From contig NEEC01000023.1 in the NCBI GenBank assembly GCA_002189035.1, positions 124,001 through 188,000 on the forward strand: DNA of 64,000 nucleotides, in the 5' to 3' direction. Made by a program: the position numbers and the translations under genes. Below the pieces are notes generated by a model. The model saw only the letters and a list, made by a program, of their open reading frames with translations, did no database searches and had not been told where the DNA came from. This document shows, piece by piece, positions 48,698 to 59,004 of this stretch. Origin of the DNA: Utricularia gibba (taxonomy: Eukaryota; Streptophyta; Magnoliopsida; Lamiales; Lentibulariaceae). Each line of letters opens with the position of its first letter. Position 1 is the stretch's first letter.

Positions 48698-50251
48698 ATG
48701 GCTGTAAGTATTCTATCCCCAACAGTTCTCCATCTATATTTCCATTACTTTGTGTACGAAGTTCATAGTTGAAGCTTTCTGGTTTATGGGTTTTGGTTTT
48801 TAGTTGTTTTTTTGTTGCGATGGTGAATGGATTCAGCGGTTCTTAGAATTTGCTTTCGTGGGTCTTAGTCCTATTCTGGATACTAATTCTTTGTTTACTT
48901 CGAAACCTAGATTCGCGGTTATCGACATAGAGAATAAGCTGTTTCCTGTTAGCTGCTAATGATGAGCTATGGCTGTGTTAACTTCTATATTTGAGCTGTG
49001 TGTAAGAAATCAAGGGTTTATTGATTCACTTTGGGGTAGTTTTGCAACTAAAGAGTGGCTATGAATGAATACCTGAGGATTGTTGCAAAAATTTATATTT
49101 TAAATGTTTGCATATTCAATCAAGATCTTCTTGCTTTGATGGGAATGATGTTTGATCCTTTTCTGTTTTTCTGATACAGAGTTCGAATGTGCCTGAGTTT
49201 GGAAAATGGGATAAAGAAGAAAACGTTCCGTACACAATGTATTTTGATAATGCTCGCAAGACTCGAGGTGGGAAGATCATTAATCCCAGTGATCCACCAT
49301 ATCAGACAGAAATGCAACCGAATGTTACACCAAAGCCAATAACCAAGCACGAGGAATCAGTTGGAGGAGATGGAGATTTCAGGCGTTCTCCTGGCTTTAA
49401 GGATGCTAAGGAGTCGAGTTATGGCCGTCATTCACCTCGGCCTGCTCGCCCTTCAAATGAGATGTCTCCACTTCATCCCCAGCAAGCTCGTTCCCCACGT
49501 CTTGTTGTAGCTCCTGAGTCTCCAGTTCATCATATGCAAGCCCGTTACCCGAAGCCGAATCTGGGAACTTATGAGGGCATTGAGAAGTCTCCTGTTCATC
49601 CACAGCAAATCCGCCATGTCCCACGTGGTGGTACATCTCCTCTCATAGAGGGAAGAGACAGGGATGGTTCCAATGGCCGCAATGGAAGACCCCGACTGTC
49701 TCAGAGCAAGGTAAGGTTGCCATTCATCCCACTTTGCAACTTTGAAACTCCTTTCTAACATCTGCTGGGCACCATTATTCTTCAGAATGATCAAGGGACA
49801 ACTGTTCCACGATTTGGACAATGGAATGATAAGGATCAGCCGACTGAAAACTACAGTAGCATATTCGAGAAAGTTCGAGAGGAGAAGTATTCACTTGCTG
49901 GAACAACTCCAAAGCACTCTTATAACAGTGGCCAAGGCTCTTCCAATGCCAATGAACCTAAGGTTAGTTCTCCAATTTCTGCTTCTGCAAGGTGTGCTTT
50001 ATTTCCAGATGATAACTAGCTTGCTTAGTCTGTGTTGGCTGTTATGTTGCCAACTCTCCTGCTACAGAACTAACCATAAAAACTCGAAACACTCGGTATT
50101 AGTGCTACTCCATAAGGTGATAATCCTATACAAGCAATGCTTTCACCAAGTGTGTGGTAACACCAACATGTGATTTTTCTTACACAAGTATCTGGTTGCT
50201 GAGTTGTGGATTTTGGTGTTGCAGAAAATGTGCGGCTGCTTTCCCTGGTGA
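48698..50251 (+). CDS. RIN4: RIN4-like protein (two NOI domains, palmitoylated C-terminus)
   Basis: Plasma-membrane immune regulator guarded by resistance proteins and targeted by bacterial effectors such as AvrRpt2. Exons: 48698-48703, 49180-49710, 49786-49962, 50225-50251; 741 nt, 246 aa. The first exon is only ATG GCT. The N-terminal NOI domain begins [19 protein letters not shown], the second [19 protein letters not shown]; both hold the VPxFGxW AvrRpt2 cleavage consensus. The linker repeats PVHPQQ/PLHPQQ-type units. The last exon encodes KMCGCFPW: the CxC near the end is the palmitoylation site that anchors RIN4. A RIN4-like paralogue rather than the strict orthologue is possible. Confidence 0.92.
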
Positions 50252-52716
50252 TTTAAACAGAGCGCGCTGGGGATACGATTCATTTATTCTGAACATATCC
50301 TGTGGTTTGATAAATACCATCAATTGTCTGGTGTTTTGTATTATTTCGTCTCTGTGGGTATGGCATTACTACTAAGACTTGGGATTGCGTTGTTTGCACT
50401 TGAAACTGCTGCCGCTGTACATTGCTCCATAAAAAAGCATTTCTGCATAACCAGTGGCGATTTGCAGTCCTTCGCAGCACAGGGTAAACAGTTTGATTTG
50501 GCAGGGAGGAGACATTTGAAGAGTATAAAAGACATGAAATGCATCCAAGAGAGCTCAACTTTAGCGTTTTCATCAATGGGGAGCAACAGGCTTCTCTTCT
50601 GCCAGAAAATCTTCCAACTCTTCCCCTGTCTGAACAAAAGATACTATTAATGCTTACTCTAAATCATTATCACAATGCGAGCGGATCATTGTTCCAAAAC
50701 AAGGTATGAAATAGAATGATGCACCGATCTATAAAGATCTCACACATGGATTCCTTCCTTGCACCATCCAACCCAACTTCCACAAATATGCATACTGGTA
50801 ACTGGTAAGCTAAAGCAGATAAATATACTAGTGAACACATCAGATAACACATAAGTGGAGTGACCGAGTCTGCCTCGCAGAAAATGATATTCTGATGCTC
50901 TTTTGGATTCACGACACATAATACGTCAAGTATGTGAAACGGAATTACAAAAAGCATCATCATTTCAAGAGCCTACCATGCAAAATAATCCTTCGACTGT
51001 CATTTAAAGTAAGTAAAGGATTTGAAAGCTACTTACGCAAAAGCAATATAAACAGACAAGCAGCACCAATTCCAGAGGGTGCCATTGCCAAAATGATCCT
51101 TCGACCGTATATGGAATTCATGTTGCAAAATAAGCCACGTAAATGAAAACTAAATTCTGACAATAAGACATCACATAAGCAGCAGTATTCTCAGAGTATG
51201 CCTTGCACAAATTATCTTCGGATGCCCTTTTGGGTCCATGTGGCAAGAAGGTAAGTTATCAACACTGAATTCCACAAATGTGAATAATGGTAAGTATGAC
51301 AGACATATGGAATTGGGAGAGCAATCAGACAACACAAGAATGTTTTCTGAGAATATCCGTTGCCGCAATAATCCTATGATGCTCTTCCGGATTCATGCGG
51401 TACAGGCTTCGATTATTAGAAATACCATAGCTTTCGCCAGTGAGAGCAACTCAACATGCTTAAACAAGAGAGGGACAACTATCATTCTGCTCTATCCGCT
51501 TGTGATTCACCCGATTCCGAGATCATCTTCCGTCGATTTCGCGTTTGCCGATCCACCGTCACCATATACAACCCTGTGTCATACATCAACAATCATACAA
51601 AACTAAATACACAGCAGCAATCCCTGATATAATGATATTGCATTTAAAAGCTTCTTACCAACCACACTTCCAAATGCGCACACCCAAAGGATCCTCGACG
51701 ACCATTTATCCGCAACTACTCCTCTGTCCAAAAACCCCATCTTTTATTCTCTGCAATAAATCAAAGTAAACTAAATAACCGTTACACCCATCCCCTGTTA
51801 AATGCTCACCTCCGAAATCAAAGCATTGCAAATAAAATAAACACTATGCAAGTATTTTCAAGAACATTCCCACCCTCCGTACTCACACCATCGAATTCCG
51901 GTGAGTAATGGGATCAAAAACCAGAAAATATACCCAAATTTTGGAATACAAAAAGAAACCCAAATTCACCGATTTCATTGCAGAAGTACATGCGTCAGCT
52001 ACCTTCTCAAGCTTCAACCGGTGTGGCCTCTGCGTCTACGCCTTGAGCAACCCAGAATCCACACGCCAACGCCTCGAGAAGAGGTGCAATCGGTCGTGAA
52101 CCCTAGTCGCACATCGTAGATTACCAACGCATCCTTTGGGACTATAGTCAGGATCAGCCATTATTAAGGCTTGTTGGAACATTTTAGATAAGGATATAAT
52201 TGTAAATTAATAAATATTCGAATTTAAAAGTTTCTTGTGTTAGAGAAAATACTCGCGCGCGTATGCCCTTATAAGCTAGTGTGTCGTGCCTTCGCCGGAG
52301 AAATCAAGACTTGCAAATCCCTGAATGGCGGTTAGGGGGTGGTGTACTGAGAACCTTTTCGAGGTGCACCGCCCACTTCCCCCCAGATAGATGCTTGAGG
52401 ATTCCGTTTCTTATCAGGAGGGTGTTGAGCGATCCATTATTGCTGGTGTGGGGCGTTACGGGTCGTTGCAAGATTTCGTCGTTTTGGTTTTGGTAATTTC
52501 GGTTTTAGGGTTTTTTTGACTGCTTGTTGTTGTTTCTTTTGGTTATGCATACTGATCAGGATGGATTTTTTTTTTCGATTTAGCATTGATAATATGATTT
52601 TTTTTTTTTGTTTTTTGATTCATGATCAGCCTGTTTCTTTTTTCCTTCTAAAGATTGGAGTTTGCGATGTCTTTGATTTCTTTTTCAGGGTATCACGACT
52701 TCCAATTTATTTCATC
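50252..52716. other. Gene-poor stretch with divergent repeats; RING gene 5' leader
   Basis: 50252-50650 is the RIN4-like 3' UTR. 50740-51420 holds diverged repeats of one another (see separate entry). 51900-52130 on the minus strand resembles a 5' leader (AGGGTTCACGACC) ending in a GTAGCT donor, but no ORF follows, so a noncoding transcript is possible. 52280-52716 is T-rich with splice-like signals and probably is the leader and leader intron of the RING gene. Confidence 0.4.
50740..51420. repeat. Degenerate direct repeats
   Basis: Related words recur: GATGCTCTTTTGGATTCACG (near 50894), GATGCCCTTTTGGGTCCATG (near 51221) and GATGCTCTTCCGGATTCATG (near 51378). Each is preceded by a related block, such as TTCCACAAATATGCATACTGG versus TTCCACAAATGTGAATAATGG, and ATCAGATAACACA versus ATCAGACAACACA. 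AATCCTTCGACTGT (50987) and GATCCTTCGACCGT (51095) form another pair. The spacing is uneven, so this is an old, decayed duplication rather than a clean satellite. Alignment was by eye. Confidence 0.5.
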
Positions 52717-53886
52717 ATGAGTGGCCCGGAGCCAATTCGGAGATATGCAATTCTTAGAAGAAGAAGAAGGTTATTGATAACTGTGGATCTTAATGTCGCA
52801 CCTCCTTGTGAAAGTCGGAGTCAGGAGGGAACCTCGAGTCATGTTAGGCAAGATACACAAGCAACTGTACAACCTCCAATTCATGTAGAGGCATATGACG
52901 ATGATGTTGTTATTGCTTCTCCTAGGGGCTTTGCTGAAGTATTTGCTTATACTATTGCCTTGCTCAGATATTTTTGCATTCATTGATTTTTACATGAGAA
53001 TATTTTTTCAGTCACAAAGGAATCGTAGAGGAACTAGTAGACGTACTCACCCTGTGGTTGATGTGGAATCTGGTATTATTGACTTAGATTGTAGTGAATG
53101 CGCTTGGATATAGTTTTCATATTAAAGCTATGACCCCCCACCAGGCCCCCTGCATCGTGGTTATTTAACCTTTTGGAATTTAAGATGTACGTGTTTGAAC
53201 ACCTTTTTCAGCAGAAAGGGCATCTCACAGCGAACACAGAAGGGACCAAACACTTGTTACTCGTGACTTTTTTTCAATCCTAGAAGTGAGTTCACGAGTA
53301 TGCTCTATTACATTCGTAACAAGGTCCATTTGCTGGTTAAACTTGATAAGCTTGCTTTAATTCCTATCTGTAGCCTTTTTGCCGGTGTGCTTGCGCTTTC
53401 ATTCTGCATGTTGTTAGTTTCTATTCCATCCATAATGTAACGTTAGTTGATTTTCTCCAGGTACTGAATTGTTTATGTCACGGTTTTTGGCTACACCTAA
53501 GATGCGTTAAACTAACATGCGTGGCATTCCTTTTTTTCTTTTTTCATATGGATAGTGTTCTAATGAAGATTTATGACCTTGTATCACATGGAAAGGCCAG
53601 GAATAGTGATCTGTTGGATCATCCACCACCACCACCTCCTCCACCAAGGGTACCAGCATTAAGTTGCCCAATTTGCATGGGTCCGATTGTTGAACCGACA
53701 ACAACAAAGTGCGGTCACATTTTCTGCAATGCTTGCATAAGGACTGCCATAGCTACCCAAGCCAAATGCCCCACCTGCAGGAAAAGATCAAGAAGCAGTG
53801 ATATCATTAGAATTTACCTTCCCAGCCCAAATGCTTCAGGTGCTCGCCCTCTCCGTCACTTCCCTTTTCCCTTGGTGACTGGATAA
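52717..53886 (+). CDS. RING-type E3 ubiquitin ligase, RNF4-like
   Basis: Likely E3 ubiquitin ligase resembling small plant RNF4-type proteins (candidate SUMO-targeted ligases). Supported exons: 52717-52938, 53012-53072, 53212-53285, and a last exon beginning between about 53544 and 53569 and ending at 53886. N-terminus: MSGPEPIRRYAILRRRRR, then an LNVAPP motif and the acidic/hydrophobic patch AYDDDVVIASPRGFAE, which resembles a SUMO-interacting motif (inference). A poly-proline run precedes the RING: CPICMGPIVEP, CGHIFCNACIRTAI, CPTC, a complete C3HC4 set. The tail DIIRIYLPS is typical of the group. The start of the last exon is uncertain because several acceptor candidates lie in a T-rich tract. 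Confidence 0.8.
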
Positions 53887-54399
53887 GTTATATATGTTGC
53901 TGTTTCCCCATTATTTGTCTGTGGATCTTCAAAGAATAACTCCATCCACCACGTCGTACTTGAACTGATTGGCATGGAATCAAGCTCCAGCAAAGGATCT
54001 CAACATTCTCTGATGCCTCTTTTGTGGAGTATGAATCCTTGTTTGAACTCGGCTCCCAGTTTTTAGAGTCTCCTGCTGAATATGATTCTCTCCATACAGG
54101 AAGAGAATGGCTACCTCCATGCCGTCTCTGTGCTTCTACTCAGGAACCCTCTGTGAAGCAGAGATTGTGTAGCTGCTGCAAACGGTAGTACACCATGGAA
54201 ACTGAAGCAACTCCGTTTTGTCTGCTTTTCCAAAGTATCATTTTGGATTCATTTTTTTGAGTCACGATTGAATGGATTGGGATGGGTGGTTACACACACA
54301 AAGGAAAGAAAGGAATTCGTTAGAAATGTTATGGATAATATTTTATTTATAAAATCCACGTCAAAAAAGAAGAAAGAAAAGAAACCGGTGTGGATCTGG
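53887..54399. other. 3' region of the RING gene
   Basis: Probably the 3' UTR of the RING gene, convergent with the proline-rich gene. Nothing else seen. Confidence 0.4.
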
Positions 54400-54999
54400 T
54401 CACATAATCGTGCATCCATGCGGATTGTCGTCACTGAAGAAGCCAGCCGGGTACGGCGGTGGATGGTAGTACGTCACCGGCGGTGGCTGCCGTCCGTATC
54501 CCTGATTAAACTCCGGCCTGCCGTAGGGATTGTGCTCCGGCGGGGGACCGTAACCGTGTTGGTATTCGGGAAACGGAGGAAGCGGCAACTGCGGCGCTGG
54601 CCCCTGAAGAGCGCCGCCACCTTCGGATGGAGGAAGAGGCGCAGAAGCTGACGACGATGACGGGTGTGGAAGAAACATGTGGTGGGGGTCGTATCTGTAA
54701 CTCCCACGTACCCCGTGAGGATGATAAGGATAATAAGTGTAATCGAAGTCACCAAAATGGGGAGACCCGTTTCTTCTGTCGTCACCCAAGTTCAGTCTCC
54801 ACGTTCTTGAGTTGGTGTACTCGACGCTTCTCGGTCGGCGGCCTTGGTGGTGATGATGCGCCGGCGGCGGCTGCGGAGGATTCTCCGGAGCAGGGGGCGG
54901 AGGCGGAGGAGCGGGAGGAGGAGCCTCTGGCTCCGACGGCACCTCCACCGGTTCAGGTCTCGCCGGCGGCGGTCTCGGTCGAATCACGCGGAAATCCAT
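54400..54999 (-). CDS. Proline-rich protein with C-terminal CaaX prenylation box
   Basis: Single-exon ORF, 199 aa. The first part is P/E/A-rich (MDFRVIRPRPPPARPEPVE), followed by an HHHH run and a less repetitive middle (SVEYTNSRTWRLNLGDDRR, then FDYTYYPYHPHGVRGSY). The end is P/Y/G-rich (PYPAGFFSDDNPHG) and terminates CTIM. Cys-aliphatic-aliphatic-Met is a farnesylation signal, so the protein is probably lipid-anchored to a membrane. There is no signal peptide, so it is cytosolic-side rather than a cell-wall protein. The conserved-looking middle suggests a real plant family, but I do not recognise it. Confidence 0.75.
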   Translation of the reverse strand: MDFRVIRPRPPPARPEPVEVPSEPEAPPPAPPPPPPAPENPPQPPPAHHHHQGRRPRSVEYTNSRTWRLNLGDDRRNGSPHFGDFDYTYYPYHPHGVRGSYRYDPHHMFLPHPSSSSASAPLPPSEGGGALQGPAPQLPLPPFPEYQHGYGPPPEHNPYGRPEFNQGYGRQPPPVTYYHPPPYPAGFFSDDNPHGCTIM

Positions 55000-55540
55000 T
55001 TTACGAGTAGAAAATAATCTCCTGCTTAAAAAGGATTAGCCTTCTGCATTAAATATGGTAATTAACATTTAGTAAAATATTTGATATTATCATTTCAGGA
55101 AAAAGTTATTATTACCTAAAATATCTTCTTTTTTGAAAACGTACACTTCCTATAAAACTAGTTTATTAATACCGTATTAATAGCTTATTAATAGCGTATT
55201 AATATAGTCGTAGATGCGATTAAGGAGGGGAATGGGGACGAAGAGGAGGTCCTCTCCGACAAGAAAATGAAGTTCAGAGTAAAGAAGAAGAGTTAACTGT
55301 AGCATAGGAGCATTCACTCAACTGTATGCTGTCGCAGAGTTCAGGACAGTATCTTCCACAAACTCCCATAAGAGTAAAACGCACAGTTACTTGCAAGGTC
55401 TCGCGCGGGTTCTCACACACGAGGCAGAGACACGAGGAGTTGGCCACTTGCGGCGCTGAACCAGAACACGAGCGGAACGAATGAGAAAAGCACAGGAGCT
55501 GAACACTCAAGCTGGGGCTGTTAAAACAAGCTTTCGCTGC
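55000..55540. other. Upstream region of proline-rich gene; possible extra KDEL-receptor-like exon
   Basis: 55030-55210 is AT-rich. 55270-55515 is of average composition, and on the minus strand a T-rich tract ending TTTTAACAG at 55516-55517 could be an acceptor for a further terminal exon of the KDEL-receptor-like gene. Confidence 0.4.
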
Positions 55541-56915
55541 TTACCTCTTTATGTAGTAGTAGCAGAAGTCTGCTAATATGAATGTCTGAACTATCTCCGA
55601 TATGATCACCATCGGGAGCCAGAGGTAGCCGGATCCGACCAGGAACAGGTAATGGCCGGCCGAGTTGTAGACCTGGGCGTAAAGGGTCACACGTTCTGAA
55701 CTCTGGCAGTGAAATGGAGGATAAGCTCAAGTTAACTGGATTGTTGCGCTTTTACCTTGAGCAACCAGTGAGCGCATCCCAAGAACCTTGCAATGCCCAG
55801 TGCAAAAACGTAGTGAGCTGTGAACGGTTCGATCATCTGCAATCAGATGGAGATAATCAGGTGACAAGGTGTATGGTAGATGTTAAAGGGCAAGATCCAT
55901 CACAACCTTTGCGTTCTGCATCACACGAAGCTGTGGCAATACAGAGACGGACTCCATGTACACGGCAAATGCCCAGAGAATTCGTGCGATTTTGGGATGA
56001 GAGGTGTAGGGGTCAATGAGTAAGGCTACAACTGCACATGGGAGAACCTTGGAAAACAGACAACGACAAGATTCAGATTCAAATGCATAAACGAGAACAG
56101 TAAAGGAATTATCACTAGAGACAAAAAAGCAGTTAGTTTACCACGTAGTAGAGAGGCATGTTATCCAGTTCAGAAATGTAGGTCGATTTTAATGGGAACC
56201 GTATCATGTATATCACCCAGAGCGTGGATAAAAGCGTCACGAGGTCGAGAAAAGTGTGGATATCTCCTTCCATAACCACGCTACAGATGAGTCTGGCCGC
56301 CAGAAATATTGCTGTGAGTTCTTGAGACCTGAGAGAAAGGCCTGCAAAACGGAAGGAGAAGCTGCAATTTACAGTTGCAAAGTTGGAAAAACTCAGACTG
56401 TCAGTTTTTGCTTCACTGAGCTCAAAAATCATATCATTCACAAATTATATTTTAATTGAGTGTTCACCATGATTCATCAAAAACATTGCAGTTATCTTCT
56501 GCTATCACCCTCAACTTGATCAAGGAAGAAAAGCCACAGAGAATTCCAAGTTGCAGAATACGAGTAGGAACGAAACCTCAAGTCTTGAGCTACTAGACAT
56601 ATTTAAAAAAACCTAAAACATCTGAAGAAACCCCCAACGGAAATTTACCAACAAATTGAAAACCAAAACCAAAAAGATTGACACAATACCAGAGCACGTC
56701 TTCTGGGTAGTGAGCTTATAAATCAAGACAAGAATCCCAGCGAAATGGATAGCCTCAGAAGCCACAAAGAACTGATTATGATCCTTCACCAGAAAGTTCA
56801 GCGCCACCAAGGCAGCAACCACGGTCACCACAGCCAATAAAGCCTTCACCTTGGTCGACTGCCGCCGCACCCAGATAAAAAGCTTGCTCAGCGGTTCAAC
56901 CCTCTTCCTTCCCAT
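55541..56915 (-). CDS. ER lumen protein-retaining receptor-like (ERD2-like, KDEL-receptor family)
   Basis: Seven-helix Golgi/ER membrane protein of the ERD2 family. Classical members return KDEL/HDEL proteins to the ER. Exons 56915-56690, 56341-56142, 56047-55907, 55836-55756, 55672-55541; 780 nt, 259 aa. The N-terminal extension (MGRKRVEPLSKLFIWVRRQS) is typical of the plant ERD2-like subgroup, not of ERD2A/B. Family marks: TTQKTCSGLSLRSQELTAIF, DIHTFLDLVTL, AVYMESVSVLPQLRVMQ, IEPFTAHYVFALGIARFLGC and IVQTFILADFCYYYIK. The model ends IKR with TAA directly after the frame reaches a GTAAGC donor-like site. Homologues run about 13 residues further, so the last codons may be spliced to an exon below 55516. 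Confidence 0.88.
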
Positions 56916-57855
56916 GTCTTCAAATCACCAAAAGATCCTTCCCCAAAATCCAAAAAGACAAATTCAAGCCACCGCACTCTCTACTCAAACTATCGGATCA
57001 AATGACACGAAAAGAACATGCAGAAGCCGCAATCGGAGGCGTGTCTTAGCGGAGAATACGACGCCGCTTTGGGATTTCCACCCACGGCCGGAAACCTAGA
57101 GGATTAATTGCAGAATTGGACGGTTTTGAAGAGGCATTTATTGGAAGAAGTTGGATTTCTTAGACGCTGCAGTGCAAGAGTAGGAACCGGTAAGAGCCGC
57201 CGGCGCCACGTTGGATGTATGATTGGCTAGCATTAAATGGGACCCCAAACCGCGAGATTTTTTTCAGGAATTAGTCAAATTTTAATTCTTTAATCTTTTC
57301 CTATTAAAAAAATAAGAAAAGGGAATTGTCTTCAATTTCCCTTTTTTATAAGCTTTAATAAAAAATTAAATGGGTAATTAATGTGAAGAAAAACTGTCCT
57401 AGTTAGTTATATAGTTTAATTGGAATTGTGAAAATATAAATGGTAAAAACTGGATTTCAATAATAAAAAAGAAATAAATATATATATTTATATATTTTCT
57501 AATGGATAAAAGTAGTTGCTGCAGGTCCGTCCAAAACCCGGTTTTCCGGCGAATTTTGGACGGTAGGCCGGATCAACTCCGGTTCAATCCAACATCATCA
57601 ATCTTGAACAAGAGGTTGGAATCAAGGTTTCCGTACTCGGTTGATTCCCCTGCCTACAATTCTATTGTCACAATATATATCCACATTTCTACATCAACTG
57701 AACCTAAGCAACCAAAGACTCAAGCGGTTCATATGCAACAAGAGAGATTTTCTGCAGGGCAACTGCATAACCAGTCTGTTTTCTGTTGATACAAGAGATA
57801 AGAAGCTACCCTTTTACAGAGGGAGCTCTTGGCATCTCCAAACAGATGATCGGCT
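56916..57855. other. KDEL-receptor-like promoter and AT-rich spacer
   Basis: 56916-57200 is the gene's leader and upstream region; 57260-57500 is AT-rich; 57500-57855 is of average composition and includes the 3' UTR of the 127-aa gene. No further gene seen. Confidence 0.4.
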
Positions 57856-58498
57856 TCACTTCTTCCCTTTCTTCTTTGCTGCAGCATATGAACAAAACAG
57901 AGCTTCACCAATATGTGGGGTTTGAAAACTCATCTAACCTGGCTTGTTATTTCATGGTTTATCCCTCAGTTTACTATACTTTTACTGAATAGTTTTTCGA
58001 AAGCTAGTAGTAGCATTTAGAGCAAGTACCTTGTCTCCTCTTGGCCTCGGATTTGGCGAAGAATTCCCTCCATTCGTCAGTTAGAACAAAAACCGGTTCT
58101 TCTTCTTCCTCCTCCTCTTCGCCTTCATTATCCATTTCCTGCTGTATGTTCCTGAAATGAATCAACACAGCCACTCCATTTAAAACACGGACCAGTAGAA
58201 AAAATCAATAACACGCGAGACCCAGAAGTTATAGAATCAGGGGGAGAAACAGGAAGTACTGAGAGTCACGAAGCTCTAGATTGGGCCCGGAACCCTGAAA
58301 CCCCTCGACATTTTGTGAATTCGCAGGCAAGGGTTGAGGGATGTGGGGAGGGAACCAACAACGGTGAGAGTAGTGGTTAACTGGTAGCAAAAGGGAGTTG
58401 TGAAACGGGCAGTTTGGCGTTATGTAGAAAACATGGTGATGGTTCAGAGGATGCCGGAGATGCAGGTGAGTTTTCCGGCGGCAATCTGTAGACTCCAT
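57856..58498 (-). CDS. 127-aa protein of unknown function, His/Cys-rich start and basic end
   Basis: Three exons join in phase: 58498-58260, 58151-58030, 57878-57856; 384 nt, 127 aa. N-terminal half: MESTDCRRKTHLHLRHPLNH with histidine clusters (HPLNHHH, NHYSHRCW) and three cysteines. Then an acidic run of glutamates, the ordered-looking segment PVFVLTDEWREFFAKSEAKR, and a lysine-rich end RRQAKKKGKK, a possible nuclear or nucleolar signal. The VFVLTDEWREFFAKSEA segment looks like that of conserved plant proteins of unknown function. The last exon encodes only eight codons including the stop. It is divergent from the FKBP gene 507 bp away. Metal binding by the His/Cys half is only a suggestion. 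Confidence 0.75.
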
Positions 58499-59004
58499 TC
58501 CGAACGGGTTATTTTCAACATAAGTATTTATAGGAAAAATAAATGGGCTGAGTCGTGAAAGCAGAGCCCACGTGAGGTGGCCCAAACCAGAAGGTAGAAC
58601 CATATTTGTTATATAATTTTAATGTTTTTAATACATTTTAAACATATTTATATTGAAATTGGGTTTCAAAATTTTTAAAAAAAGTTATTCTGATTTGTAT
58701 TTGGATTAATTAATTTGATTTGAATTCTTAAAAATCCGATATATTTAAATACATCTATAATTAATTATTTTTAGTCAGTATGTCTAGAAAGGCTTTTACT
58801 AAAAATATCAAGTTCTGGAAGGTTCCAGGGCTTCCGCGAGGCGACAGTCTCCTTCATCCTCGTAGAACACTCTAGAACCGATTTCCCAGTCACCCGCCTT
58901 ATTTATTGAATCGACCCTCTGCGAAACTTGCGCTTCTTCCGATTTACAGTTGATTGTTCTTGCGTCTATTTCTCACTGCGCTTCAACAATTCATTGTTAC
59001 GCCA
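58499..59004. other. Bidirectional promoter between 127-aa gene and FKBP gene
   Basis: 506 bp between two divergent start codons. It holds a G-box CACGTG (58569-58574) and a GGCCCA site II word (58579-58584) near the minus-strand gene, an AT-rich centre, and a heat-shock element (separate entry) near the FKBP side. Confidence 0.5.
58813..58825 (+). promoter_or_regulatory. Heat-shock element upstream of FKBP62/ROF1-type gene
   Basis: TTCTGGAAGGTTC matches TTCnnGAAnnTTC exactly: three alternating 5-bp HSF units. A fourth, imperfect unit (GGGCTTCC) and TCTAGAAC at 58872-58879 follow. It lies 180 bp before the ATG; ROF1-type immunophilins are heat-induced in Arabidopsis, so regulation by HSFs is likely. 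Confidence 0.7.
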
